From Asterella californica (lineage: Eukaryota; Streptophyta; Marchantiopsida; Marchantiales; Aytoniaceae): a stretch of 64,000 nt of DNA. Positions within the stretch are counted from its first letter, which is position 1; each line of letters opens with the position of its first letter. A program made the translations under genes and the position numbers. The stretch covers positions 5,518,001-5,582,000 of the forward strand of contig JAYKYS010000012.1 of assembly GCA_036924285.1 (NCBI GenBank), written 5' to 3'. Of the stretch, positions 52,801 through 64,000 are shown one piece after another. The notes beneath the pieces were generated by a model. That model was not told where the DNA came from. It was given only the letters and a program-made list of their open reading frames with translations, and searched no databases.

Positions 52801-53527
52801 ACACGGACGAAACGGAGCTCGAGGAGTATGCAGGCCAAGGGTACAAACACAAAGACAAGCCGGCTTCACCTTCTGATGACATGCATATGAATTCTCTGCT
52901 AGTACTTGCGCATGAATAAAGTTCACAGGTCATGTGGAGATTGATTCATTATCATGAAACAGAACTACACATTTCTCCACATCCGTGTACTAAACATAAG
53001 GAGTTCAGTTCTGAAGCCGTTCACCAGTGAAGTACAATAGCGATTCATCAACTGTGGCATAGCTAGAGGATAGGCTCTCGTGACTCGACCCGACCAGGAG
53101 TCAGGAGTTTGGTTTCAGTAGAGAAGCTAGGGAAGACTTAAAGGAGTTTCCCCATCAACACTTTTACCAGCTGACAACGCGCGCCAACTTTCCTTGAGAG
53201 GACGATGTTCATCGAGTCTGAGGCTGTAGAGATTGGATTCGCTCCTATAGAAGTTGTTATTACCAAATCAATCTCTGTACATGTGGAGAAGCTGTAGCTC
53301 TGATCACAAGTTCGCTGTTCTGGTTGATAGTAACTGAGCATCTTCCCTCGCCTGAGAGAGTTTCCGGATCGCATTTGGGCAGTCGAACGCAGTTCTCCGT
53401 AACCGGTTCGTCATCTTCATATGCTTTGAGGAGAACAAAGCATTTGAAAAGAGCCAATCGCTGAAATATCCACGTAAGTGAGTCAGTCGGTGAACTGGAA
53501 TCAGTTTTCCAGTGAACGTTCAGATAC
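49816..53527. other. No recognisable gene; upstream region of the ALOG gene
   Basis: Open frames (for example 50135-50494, 51451-51645) show no known domain. Two imperfect copies of a segment with ACCACGTATG...TTCCTTTC(T/G)TCTTGA and CAGAAC(G/A)TGGT lie at about 50745-50840 and 50840-50915. A G-quadruplex motif lies at 52564-52583. Part of this region is presumably the ALOG promoter. Confidence 0.4.
52564..52583 (-). other. G-quadruplex motif
   Basis: Plus strand CCCCGCCCCCACCCCACCCC, so the minus strand has four runs of four or five G with one-base loops. It lies about 945 bp upstream of the ALOG start codon. Confidence 0.8.
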
Positions 53528-54475
53528 ATGGAATCCTTTTTCAGGTTGAGTGAGGAATCGTTGATGGAACTTGGGGGCGAAAATGGGCGACTACGAGAAG
53601 AGCCGAAGGTGGAGTATCTAAGTCCAAGTGTTGAGACTTTTCCAGGAGGAGTGGAGAGAGAGCTGGAAGTCTTTCAGCATCCAATTCAAAGTCCAAATCA
53701 GGTGAGTACTCCGAGCTCAAAACCACCGGTGGCACCAGCGGCAGGAACAGCACCAAGTCGATACGAATCGCAGAAGAGACGAGACTGGAACAGCTTCGGC
53801 CAGTATTTGAGAAATCATCGACCACCCATAATTCTTGAGCAGTGCAATGGTGCCCAGGTTATAGAGTTCCTGCGGTACTTGGACCAGTTTGGGAAAACTA
53901 AAGTACATCTCAACACCTGTCACTACTTTGGAGTACCCAACCCTCCTCACCCATGTCCTTGTCCTCTAAGACAGGCTTGGGGCTCCCTTGATGCGCTTAT
54001 AGGTCGTCTGCGCGCTGCATTCGAGGAGAATGGAGGGAAGGCAAACATGAACCCCTTCGGTGCTAGACTTATTCGCTTGTACCTGCGTGAAGTTCGAGAA
54101 AAACAGGCTAAAGCTCGTGGGATTGCTTACGGGAAGAAGAAGGGGAGGACCTCTCAACAAGCTTCAATGCTTCCAGTTGCCAGTACTACCTCCGTGTCCA
54201 CTGAACACTGTCAAGGGCAATATGAGCACCCTTTGCGACAGATCACAAGTAATGTCCACAGAGGAAACATGTCGAACTCTTTTCCGATCCATGGCACTGC
54301 AAGGAGTATGAGTTCATCAACACAAGGATATACAACAGACTCCTTCATGCCCAGCAACAACATCGCAGTTAATCCTGTCCCACGAGCTTTCCTACCTTTT
54401 GAAATTCACTCATTCATGGAAGACATACCATCTAGAGATGGCAATGGATGGGGATGGAATCCTGTCTGTAGTTGA
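53528..54475 (+). CDS. ALOG-domain transcription factor (LSH/G1/TAWAWA family)
   Basis: A single uninterrupted 315-residue frame starting at ATG 53528. ALOG proteins are plant nuclear DNA-binding regulators of meristem and lateral-organ development; liverwort members control lateral organs and meristem activity. The ALOG domain spans about residues 76-205: [18 protein letters not shown] at the start, [18 protein letters not shown], a zinc ribbon with H127, C131, C143 and C145, then [37 protein letters not shown] and [13 protein letters not shown]. The KKKGR (203-207) is the usual nuclear-localisation end of the domain. The domain is highly conserved and complete; the 75-residue N-terminus and the Ser/Thr-rich 110-residue C-terminus are family-variable. 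Small departure: KANMNPFG where PE(T)NPF is usual. A start at a later Met is unlikely, as none precedes the domain in frame. Looks functional. Confidence 0.95.
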   Translation: MESFFRLSEESLMELGGENGRLREEPKVEYLSPSVETFPGGVERELEVFQHPIQSPNQVSTPSSKPPVAPAAGTAPSRYESQKRRDWNSFGQYLRNHRPPIILEQCNGAQVIEFLRYLDQFGKTKVHLNTCHYFGVPNPPHPCPCPLRQAWGSLDALIGRLRAAFEENGGKANMNPFGARLIRLYLREVREKQAKARGIAYGKKKGRTSQQASMLPVASTTSVSTEHCQGQYEHPLRQITSNVHRGNMSNSFPIHGTARSMSSSTQGYTTDSFMPSNNIAVNPVPRAFLPFEIHSFMEDIPSRDGNGWGWNPVCS

Positions 54476-56195
54476 AAGTGGACATCGATCACGTTTGTGG
54501 AATTTTTATCGGCAGTAGTGTTCAGAAGTTGCATGCAGATTCTTCTAGATATAACTCAAATGTGTTCGTGAAGCACATTTCACACTAACTAGGGACCGGA
54601 TAGATGTGCTTAAAAACAGAAACCTGTCATTCATATAGCAATTCAGGCAAAAGATATTTGAGAGACAAAGTTGATTTCTCGGATAAAAAGTACCACAACG
54701 ACCTAAGCTAAGAGTCCTTATGCCAAGACCAGAGTTTTTTCATGTGACTCATTAAAATAACCAGATTCTATGTCAGAATTTGGACATGGTTCTCTGCTCA
54801 AATGCAGTTCTCCAGTAGGGCAACAGTGATTTCATGATCAAACTTAGTTCATAGCAGAAGAACTATTACGGAAAGCTGTAGCTCTTGAATTATACCATTG
54901 ATCAGAAAAGGACGTACTCAGGAAGAGAAAGAGTTCATTCAACTGAAGTTATCAGACGTAGACTATCTTTGTTTCCTCGTCTTGTCCTGTCTATACAGAT
55001 CCAAACAGTCAATTTGATTTTACACTGAGATCTTTATTACAAGCTGGTGGAAATCCATGGCATCCAAACAGGAAATCGGAGCTTTGATGTGATCCTGTGT
55101 TTCTTTTGATATAATGCACGGTCTCTTGCTCATGCGTCGATGTGGAATCAAATTGTCTGGTCTTATGTAATTACCGAGTCTAGTTATCAGAAGCCTTGAA
55201 ATGTACTGTCAGGCATAACTAAGTTTGTCTGTGCATGTGAAAACTGCATCTTGCTCATTCCCTTTGAACTGTTAAAGCTCGAGTATGACTACAAGTGTTC
55301 CGGGTGACACAGAAGATTCCTGGAAAAACCATATAATATAATAACTTCAATATATTTCTTGTTTACTTGTACTAACACATCCGACAAACCTTTAATTTAT
55401 TCCTAGATATTAACCTTATTCCTACTTTTAGTAATATAATTTAAGAGGTCTCCACATTTCAATACATGTATCTTACATTTGTTGGATAAAGTCAGAATAT
55501 ACAAAGAGCAAGTGTTATATATATATAAATATAAGACTGAAAATTTTAAATTTCCAGGAGCAACAAAGAATAGACACTAACTATATGGAGATCCTCGGAA
55601 GTTCCGTATACAACAAGCACGGAGATCGGGAAAAAGAAGAAGAAAGGAACGGAATTTGTTATAAAAATTCTCATGAAATTCTGTACTGAAAACTTTGATA
55701 CCTCTTAATTATAATAGCATATCAAAGTTTAGAATATTCTCTCTTGTGGCATCCCTTATTCCTCCATTGCGGGTCCCTAAAAGTCATGCGGAGGAACGTG
55801 TTGGCCTCCCATAAGAGATACTCGATTGAGATTCTCTTTTATCAGGACTCGTTCCGATCTGTGGTGACGTCTGACTTTTGTTGCCATACAGTATAGATTC
55901 CTTGTCTGAAGTTGACTTTTCGGTTCGATGGATTTCTGCCCGTTTCTTTGCTTCCCCTTTACTCGAGTTAGGTTTCTCGCTTCTGCTGACTCTTTTTAGC
56001 CGAATCATCCAATCCGTGGTACTTGACGAAGAGAGTGGATTTTAAAGGGAAAGACCAGAGAGAAAAGGCGTCGAACACAAAGTTAAACAGAGAACAGTTT
56101 CTGTCAGTGAATTGAATCAGCTCACATCGGTTTCCCATAATTCTCGCTTATCTTCTTAATACTCAGAGCCTTTCATCGGCATAACGTTTGATAGT
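54476..56195. other. No recognisable gene; 3' flank of ALOG
   Basis: No long frames except a basic 74-codon minus-strand frame at 56008-55784 (rich in K, R, S) with no known domain. AT-rich around 55320-55560. Confidence 0.4.
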
Positions 56196-57448
56196 TACAT
56201 CTAGCACTAGGACTGGTTCACCGAACCGTTTTACCATGGAACCGAACTTAACCAAAATGGAACCGTTTTTAAATTTTGACCTAGACCATCTGTTAACTAA
56301 ACTGTTTTGATAAAATATTATTTAATCCAACCGGTTTTGAACAGAACCGTTTTCTAAGAGCTTTAACCGAACCAAACCTTTTATGGACCGCATCAGTTAA
56401 AAGTTCTTTAACTACATTATCAATGTCATTGAGCTTTAATTTCTAAATTTTGTTCGATCATAACATATTGCATAATTAATTTGACATGATTAGCTTACTT
56501 TAGCTAATAAGACAAATTCTTCTTTTTTGTTTTTTTGTTTTGGAAAGGGTAACGATATACCCAGAAACTTTTATTATCACAGAAAGCCAAAACATAATAC
56601 AACAAGGTCTTAAAATGATGCACTTCTCTCGATAATATGTAGCTCCTCTATTCTAACGCCTACTCTGCTAATAGCAGAAATAATCATCAAGAACTAATTT
56701 GTGATGCTTCTTTTTCATGATTTTGTTCCTGCTATATTTTATGAATGTATTGCTTGGATTGCTTTGAATCTGGAAACTAGCGAATGATCCCAAAAGATAA
56801 ATAAAATTCCAAGGTTTCTAATAACTTTCTGTTGCTGAGAAGAAAACCTCCAAGAGAGTACTTCAACGAGTTTTTAAAAAGTTTTTGATGAGCACTCTGA
56901 AAGCTCTCAAGGAATTTTTTTCTATTTGCGTATGCATTATCTTTTGAACAGTTTTATGGAGGCTAGTAGGGAAGTTGATTAACTTGTTATCATATAGAGA
57001 GCAGACATAAGTTTTGTTGTGGGAAACGAGTCAGTTCTTAAAACAATACTATGTTTATCATCTGAATTCGAAGTTGATCATGATCAAAAGGGGTTTGGAA
57101 TATATTAATTACTGTAACAAAGTTCAAGAATCTTGGAGTGAAAATTCGAAATACGATCATGTATCAAAGGAAGCTTTCTGACATGGACAAGGTCCAAATA
57201 TTTCGATTATGAAATGGTTTGATTCATGATAACAAATTTCTTTCTTTCCTAAATGGCTGGCCCGAACCTTATGAGATTTATTTCGGAAAGTTCAGTTCTT
57301 TATAAATTAGGTTTCAATTCTTTGAAAACAGTTCTGGTTTTAAACGAATCGAACTGAGTCCGGTTTAATCTTGTGTTGAATGAAATGGTTTGAACCGGGC
57401 CGGGTTCTACTTACTGTTTTGTCCTTTCGCTTTCAGGGCCTAGATGTA
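56196..57448. mobile_element. Possible hAT-like non-autonomous element, AACCG-rich ends
   Basis: TACATCTAG at 56196-56204 is inverted at 57440-57448 (CTAGATGTA). Next to both ends are many AACCG / CGGTT words (GGTTCACCGAACCG, GGAACCG, CCAACCGG; and TCCGGTTT, GAACCGGGCCGGGTTC), the subterminal style of many plant hAT elements. The inside has only decayed coding. No clear 8-bp target duplication was found. Confidence 0.35.
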
Positions 57449-60400
57449 TATTTTACTGTTATTTTTCTTGAAAAAAAGAAGATAAAATATAAAATAGAAG
57501 TAACAAGGAGTTAAGCTTGCAATGGAATTGAGAGGTATTTGTTAGTGATTTATTTTGATTTATCTTTTTTCATTTTCTTTTCTGTTTTCACAACAACTCC
57601 ATCCATTTGTTTCACTACATGAGAAAAGAATTATTTTTCCCGATGTTTCTACATATAGCTATGCTAACGCATAGCAAGAAAATCCCACCGGGGATATAAG
57701 ATGAGTAACACCAACCCAAGTGCAAAGAAAAAATCCCTCTAAACACTAGTTATGTCTAGTAATCTGCGCAACCTCCTTAAGTAAGGAAGCAAGAGCTCCT
57801 TACATTCTTGACATCATTTTACTCTTTCGAAGAAGAAAAGAAGAAAAGACGTGGCTATTTGAGAGAGTTTTAGCTTTTCCCTAATTCCGATATATTTAAC
57901 CCGAAACTTATTGAAACTACTGATGGATCGGAAAAGTAAGCTTCACATGGGAAAAACTTCTTGAGGAAATTCGAATTCGAAAACTATGATCTATAGCTAG
58001 AGATCGACCAGGGCACACGAGAAGTCATGATCATGATCAGGAACTGCTGTCAACTGTAATCATTCAAAGGTCACTAAATCCCTTCGTGACATCTGAATAC
58101 TATTCTGATGACCTTTAGCAAGCACAATCGTCAAGAACGATTAGGTATTCTGTGATAAAAAACAAGTAAGTACTCCCTTCAAGAGCGATTAGCAAGGTAC
58201 TCTGTGAAACAGACAAGTAAGTACTCCCTTCAAGAGCGATTAGCTAGGTACTCTGTGAAACAGACATGTGTACACAACTCAACGAGAATAGATCAGAAAC
58301 CACGTAAATTCTTTGACACGGTATCTAGTGGATGTTGAAGATAAAGTCTAGGTTAAAACTTCTGTCATCCTTAAGTCCCTTCTACTATATCATACTCAGT
58401 CTGATCTCCTTATGACTCAATAGCTATTACCTCTTAACAAAAGTTGGAGTATATAACAACCCATCTAGGTATAGTATATAACAACCATGACGATGCTTGT
58501 GATCCTTTACTAGAGTGTCGTGTGTTGGCGAGAGCTTTCACTTACACAGTGGAGGCACACAATGATCTGAATTACCACATTCATCACTGCAGATGCACCA
58601 CCTCGTGGAACAAAGGTCAGTTTCCAATCCCTGAATCCATATGGAATCAGCCCATACAAGCAAGTGCTCTTCTGCAGTCCGACTGACATTATGGTGGAAC
58701 GCCACATATTCAATCGTAGTCAAGCCCGCAAATACACATTTTATAAGCCCACTGGCAGCAGAAAATTCCGGCTAAATTGCACGGCCAATCGAGTACTTGG
58801 TACTGATCGACTTGTGGTTTGGTCGAATATTAGGTCATATCATATCCTAATAAACAATAGATGTATGTCATTTAATTCAAGAATAATTTAAATAAGAGCT
58901 CCCTGTGTCTAGAATTGATTTGTGTTGTCACAACTGAACTTCGGAGTGACGAACATCCTTTCTCCGTATACGTACCCTTTAATTAATACTCTAAACAATA
59001 TACTCCTTCTTGAGAACTTGTTCTTGAGGTGGTAATTAAAACATGAATTCACTTCCAACTTAAAAGGAGAGCTAGCTTGCGTACGTATGCAACCAACAGT
59101 TTCTCCAGTCCAGTCCGTCCTGACTACGGTATAGAATTCTGAAGTTCTGGGGACCAATCCAATCGCTATACTGATGGAGACGTAATGTCAAGTGTTAACC
59201 ATAGCTTGCTGTCTTACTCTGGTTTAAGTTTAGTGATTCTTCACGGCTGAGTCTGCTCGGCCGGCCGGCCAGACTGTCTTCCCTCTTACCTTAAGTTACT
59301 CTACTTCCCTCCTTCGGCTATTCTTCGTATAGCACCAGTGACTAGTATATATATACCACCTCTCCTCACTGTGTACGTGATGTTATAATATTCTGATACC
59401 TTTGGCTCATATAGTTCTCGCAAAAACATTATGATTCTTGAGGACCTGGTGTAAAACCTGAGCATTCACAGAAATGGCGACTAGTTTATTGCTGTTTCCC
59501 TTTGGCTCTAGTAGAAGATGGAATTTAGCACTAGCGGGTACCGATCGAGAAGGTGGAACCTAAGACGAGAAAATCAGGAAGAGTGGATCATGCGGTCATG
59601 ACGAAGAGCAATCTTAGGGAATTCATATTTAGCTAGACGCATATTATGCTTTACTCTCATACCACTGGTTTGTGATTTTGACTTTTCACTCCGAATCTTC
59701 TTCCCCCTAGATATGCATGCTTCTCAGATCACAACCAACTTTCGTCATGTTGTTTCAGATGCAGCAAAGATGTCAACCTAGTAGGTATAAGCTGCGCAAC
59801 CTCCCCTACTGGTTGCAAATGTGCCTTTTCCTATTCAATCTGCTCCTTGTCTTTGACTTTGATATTTCCGATGGCATGCACTCAGATAGGTAGGTAAGCA
59901 GACTGGCTACGAAACTTATTAAGCAAACTGTCTCTTTGTAGCGACCACCGTGGTCAGCGGCTTCAATCTAAGTACCCCGCTATGCGAAATGTACATGGAT
60001 GGAGTGTATTGTTTATGAAAACCAATAAATTGCAACTCTGAGGGAAAGCACAAGAATGAAGCTTTAAGAGAGAAGGTCGCGAGTAACGAAGTCAAACCGT
60101 CCTCTAGTAATTCCTAGTACTAGATACAGAAGATCTTCTTCAGGAACGTTATAATCACAGAAACAGATGACAATACCGGAGATGACGAGAAGCTAGAGAT
60201 GGGGCTAAAGAACTTCTGCTAGTGTTAGATTCTTTCTTGCAGTCCTCTTTGGTGACGAATCTAGAGCTAAAAGGGCAAGGCCAAGAAGATACAACAGACT
60301 TTGGTCAAAGAAACAGTCAAGACCAGCCGAAGAACACGAAGAATTCACAAAAGTGCAAGTTCTCGAGGAACTAGCAGAGTAGGATTTGCCAATCATCGAA

Positions 60401-63400
60401 AGCTGAAACGAGGTCAAAAGGATACAGAGCTGAAGAGTAAGAACGGACGGAACTACCCTGATCTTGAGATTACTCGAGCTCAGTCTTGCAAGATGAACTC
60501 AGTCTGTCAGTCCTAGGGCCAGAATTACCGTGTCACACCTTCAAGCTAGACCGCCTGTATAAGTCAGATACGACATGTCGACCCAGCAGTACCGTCGGAA
60601 GAAACTCTTGAGCTCGCACTATTTCCCAGTGACAGTATCGACCACAGGTCTCTAAGACTTAGAGTTTCCCTTTCCTTTAAGCACTTAGTTTAATTATTGC
60701 AATTTGTCCTCGTCATCATCTTGCAAATTATATCTTTCATTTCGTGGCTTCAAAAAGGTACTAAGTGGATCCCTAGTCGTGAAACTGCATAATATAGAGA
60801 TCAATATCTTGTCAAATTAGCACTCTATGCCACTAATCGAGTTGTGCCTTGGAACGGTTATTAGGTTCGAAACCCCTAATTAGACTCGAGCTCTGAACTC
60901 GTCTAAATTTCATTACTTTGAAAGCTCTTTGAATCAATTCGAACTGCACCGAACGCTGACAATAACTCTGTCCAGTACGTGGCGAACACCTCGAGCTCCC
61001 CTATAATCTAATCTGCGCATGCTGTATCCTCTTGATCATGACCCCCATTTTCCCTGAAGGCCGTACGACACTCAGCCATTCAACAGGCCTAGGATAACAC
61101 AAGATGGGGCTCGACCTTAGAAGGCTGCTCGAACGACAGAGTAAGATAGCCAGCTTAAATTATCTGGTCCTGATATATATATATATTGAGTCCTGAAGGG
61201 CTCCAGCTATCAGGCAGGCAGGCAAGGCATGCACAATGCGCATGCTTCAGAGGTTTCGAAATCCAGACACCCCAATTCGAAGAACAACAACGTTAACTGT
61301 GGTCGACAGTTTGATGCAATATCCCAGAAGGAGCGATAGCGTGCGTGCGTACCTCACATGCATGTACAACGAGGACTATTAGGACTTGGATGGTTTGCTT
61401 GGCATGATTCTTAACAACCGCGCATGATCGTGTGTAGGATCCGTGTTCTGGTCGTCGATCGCTGGTCAAAGAAATATTCCCCTCAGATTCCTGAACTCAC
61501 TGCCGAGCGTGGCATGCACAAGCTCAAGAGCTTTCCGTCTATCCAAACTCAATCCACGAGTATTACACGGTAGGTCGGATCCAGACTGCAGATTGTTCCA
61601 GATCACTCCCATAAGCACCGACCCAGGCTGGTGAAATTTCCAACAATAACTGAGTTGAATACCCTCGATAGCTAGCACTGTCTGAACCCAATCCGTACAA
61701 CCAACTAGATGGCAGGTCGGTACCGGTTCGAGTTGACGTAATCGCAGCTCAGCAGGACGACCGCGAAGAGCTGACAGCAGCACTGACCCTCCTGAGGCAC
61801 TGGACTTAACTCACATGTACAATGAGAAAGGGAGCTTGAGAGACGGCTCGCAAGCTAGCTAGCTGCTGGTCTGCAGCGACTTCACAATTCCATGATCTGC
61901 ATAGTGTGAAAATTAATTACTATTTAGTGTTTTCCTGCGCGAACTCTCGTCGATCGGTCCAGAATTCACTCGTGGGTGGCATGCGCAGATGCAGTCGCCC
62001 ACGCAAGGCGCTGAGAAAGAATATAATGACACTGTGTTGAGCCCATGCCCAAGCTAGCTAGCTAACTACTGCATGTCCGGCCGATTGTACAAGAAGAAGT
62101 AGGAACTTCCAGGTAGGATGTTCTCCATCTGCATAGTGGCACACATCTCTTTGTCGTGGAGCTTGCCAGCAGTTTTCTGTTTGTCATGGGAATCCAGTAC
62201 GCAAACTGAATATTTACAGTGTATTATTACAAAAGCTTGCCGTAATCTTTGGACATCATCGACCCATTATCTCGATACCGCACACATTCTGGAACCGACG
62301 CTTGCTTTTGAGGCTTTTCCGCTCCACAGTGGATCAGCGTGAACAGACAGATATCGACAAGTTGTTATATCTAGAGGAACAAGTTCCGGGTAGCCATAGC
62401 TAGCTTGGATATGTTCGGAGGCAGATTCGAGACTCATCCGAATATGGGTGAGCGATTATATCCAGAACATGTAAATCCTGTACGTACTGGGTAAGGATAT
62501 AACGATATTACACACGTAATGCCTGGAGCCTGGAGCCTGGAGCCCGAGCTACAGTTTGGATTACGGACTGTTTGCTTCACTTTCCATTTCCATATCCCGA
62601 ACGTGCCCCGAAAAATGGCTGTGAAAGATGAATGAGAATCTTTCTGAAACAAAGCACCGGATGAATACCTTAACGGAACGTACAAATTCCGCTCGCGCCT
62701 AGCTAAATGGGCTCTGCGCTGGTGGCATGGCTCTGCTGGAGAACAACTGGTCAAGGTCTATCTAGCTACCGTTTGGATTCATGACCAGTCATTCCAACCA
62801 ACTGCAGATTGCACAGTTACATTATACTTGTCTGGAAACGGACTGTGGACCCACGTACTCTCGCTCAGGAATCAACCTGTTTCCTCTACCATCGCCAGAA
62901 TATTCATATTACACCTCACGAATGAGAGAATCAAATAATCATCCCCAATTTGAGCCCCTCTGTCTCTTAGAACTCTCAGACTTCCCACCCTCGAAATCAT
63001 TCCTAGCTGTACATCTCGACACCGCTTTCTCCAGCTTTGCGGCACTCCGGGCCGTATTAGAGCTTTACGAGCTGGTTCCATTTACGGCAGTGTACACGAG
63101 GGAGAGAGGAGGGCTACTCACCCTTGATCTGGAGGCGCCTGCCGACATGTACAAGACGCGCTCCGTGTAAACTGAGCAGTCCTTTCCGCACTTTCTCCAG
63201 TTACGCAGTGCACGGTCCAGTAAGGGCGTGGTACACGGTCGTGCTATATTTTCCGTACCCAGAGACATCGCCCCACGAGACTACCGTATCCGGCAGGGAC
63301 TCTTCCCCTTTACACACGCCGCGAAGGTCAACATTCCGCGCTTTACCGCTCTCCTGAGGAACCTCTCTAACTGTTACAAACAATTTTCTAAACGAGGTCT

Positions 63401-63494
63401 ACAAACGTGCACAAGTCGTATAAAAGTTTAGAGAAACTGGAAGACAATTACACGTTCTATAGAGAGGACTACAAGTCGTATGACATCATCTATT
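57449..63494. other. No recognisable gene; short tandem repeats
   Basis: Frames such as 58444-58686, 60301-60516 and 62781-63170 show no domain and overlap frames on the other strand. Present are a 51-bp tandem repeat near 58160-58270, TATATATATATAT near 61171, and three copies of CTGGAGC at about 62523-62543. AGCTAGCTAGC-type palindromic strings (61855, 62052) and GGCCGGCCGGCC (59259) are conspicuous. Confidence 0.4.
58162..58270 (+). repeat. 51-bp tandem repeat, two copies plus a diverged one
   Basis: ACAAGTAAGTACTCCCTTC starts at 58162 and again at 58213; both units contain AGAGCGATTAGC and GGTACTCTGTGAAACAGAC. A weaker unit precedes it at about 58112 (AGAACGATTAGGTATTCTGTG). Confidence 0.8.
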
Positions 63495-63610
63495 GAGTGA
63501 GCACCCGTGAATATATTTCAGTTATTCACCTCTTACATCTTCTGATGGAGACGTAAATATGCACGGGTTTAGTTTATTATCGGGATAATTATTTGATCAC
63601 ATTTTTGAGA
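63495..63610 (+). repeat. AT-rich dispersed repeat, truncated copy
   Basis: GTGAGCACCCGTGAATAT, GATGGAGACGTAAATATG and GGGTTTAGTTTATTA correspond to phrases in the units at 3540-3650 and 4470-4520. Confidence 0.4.
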
Positions 63611-63911
63611 ATATTTTTTTTCTGGTCACGTCTATGATTTTTAGAAATTTTCTTGGTCACATCGCAGCGGTCTCCCAGTGATGAGTCCGTTGTGAAGTAC
63701 GAAGTGAAATCCTTCATATTCGTAGACCACCACGAATGACAAGTTTAGATCATTAAAAAATTAGATTAATTTAAAATAGTAAAATAAATTTCAATAAATT
63801 AAAATTGATAAATAACCATATTCCGTCATTTTTTAAAGATTGATTCACGTATGAATCACCGATCACATGGACAAATCATCATAAAAAATATTTTAGAATA
63901 ACTGAAATAAA

Positions 63912-64000
63912 TAGAAATATTTACTCACCTCTAAAGAATAAATTCAAATAATACAAATAACTAGAAATATTTACCCACCTCTAAACAATAAATTCAAATA
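63912..64000 (+). repeat. 50-bp tandem repeat reaching the window end
   Basis: TAGAAATATTTA(C)(T/C)CACCTCTAAA(G/C)AATAAATTCAAATA occurs at 63912 and 63962; the array may continue beyond the window. Confidence 0.75.

Noticed and set aside
62781..63170. 129-codon open frame as a gene
   Set aside because: No domain recognised and overlapped by a minus-strand frame; could be real but cannot be supported from sequence alone.

Overview
The window is nuclear DNA of a land plant. Evidence: a full-length ALOG-domain transcription factor gene, a peroxisomal enoyl-CoA hydratase 2 gene ending in a PTS1 tripeptide, a multi-exon plant-type ABCC transporter copy with GT-AG introns, and plant Ty3/gypsy, Ty1/copia and PIF/Harbinger elements. 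Low gene density and the retrotransposon protein style suggest a non-seed plant, perhaps a bryophyte such as a liverwort; that is inference. Only two genes look intact (ECH2-like 24522-25469, ALOG 53528-54475). Nearly everything else recognisable is mobile or broken.

Layout. 1-4906: a broken RPA1-type OB-fold fragment (minus strand, 2023-2523) and AT-rich dispersed repeats. 4907-18965: the main discovery candidate, a composite PIF/Harbinger-like DNA transposon. Similar terminal inverted repeats (4913 and 18959) each abut TAATTA. Inside are a DDE transposase (frameshifted, plus strand), an FCP1/NIF-like HAD gene with a degenerate catalytic motif (minus), a Myb/SANT-like companion gene (minus), and three arrays of CGCACTG / CAGTGCG motifs. 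A young gag-only Ty3 retrotransposon (11698-18206, LTRs about 99% identical) has split the companion gene; removing it and one 4-bp target duplicate restores the reading frame.

20804-24358: an inverted duplication with 1.4-kb arms and a 745-bp spacer, ending about 160 bp upstream of ECH2. 25697-32928: a 5'-truncated ABCC pseudogene. 33-35.9 kb: AT-rich, with a perfect 20-bp-stem hairpin at 34965-35008. 35.9-46.45 kb: a four-layer retrotransposon nest (old Ty3, then copia, then a gag/RNase H Ty3 copy, then a solo LTR). 46.45-53.5 kb: hairpins, tandem repeats, a SINE-like box B and a G-quadruplex motif. 53528-54475: ALOG gene. 54.5-64 kb: mostly unannotatable, with a hAT-like inverted-end element and tandem repeats.

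The two intact genes are unrelated in function: peroxisomal degradation of unsaturated fatty acids, and developmental transcription control. The transposon proteins would have worked together (companion DNA-binding protein plus DDE transposase), but both reading frames are now interrupted.
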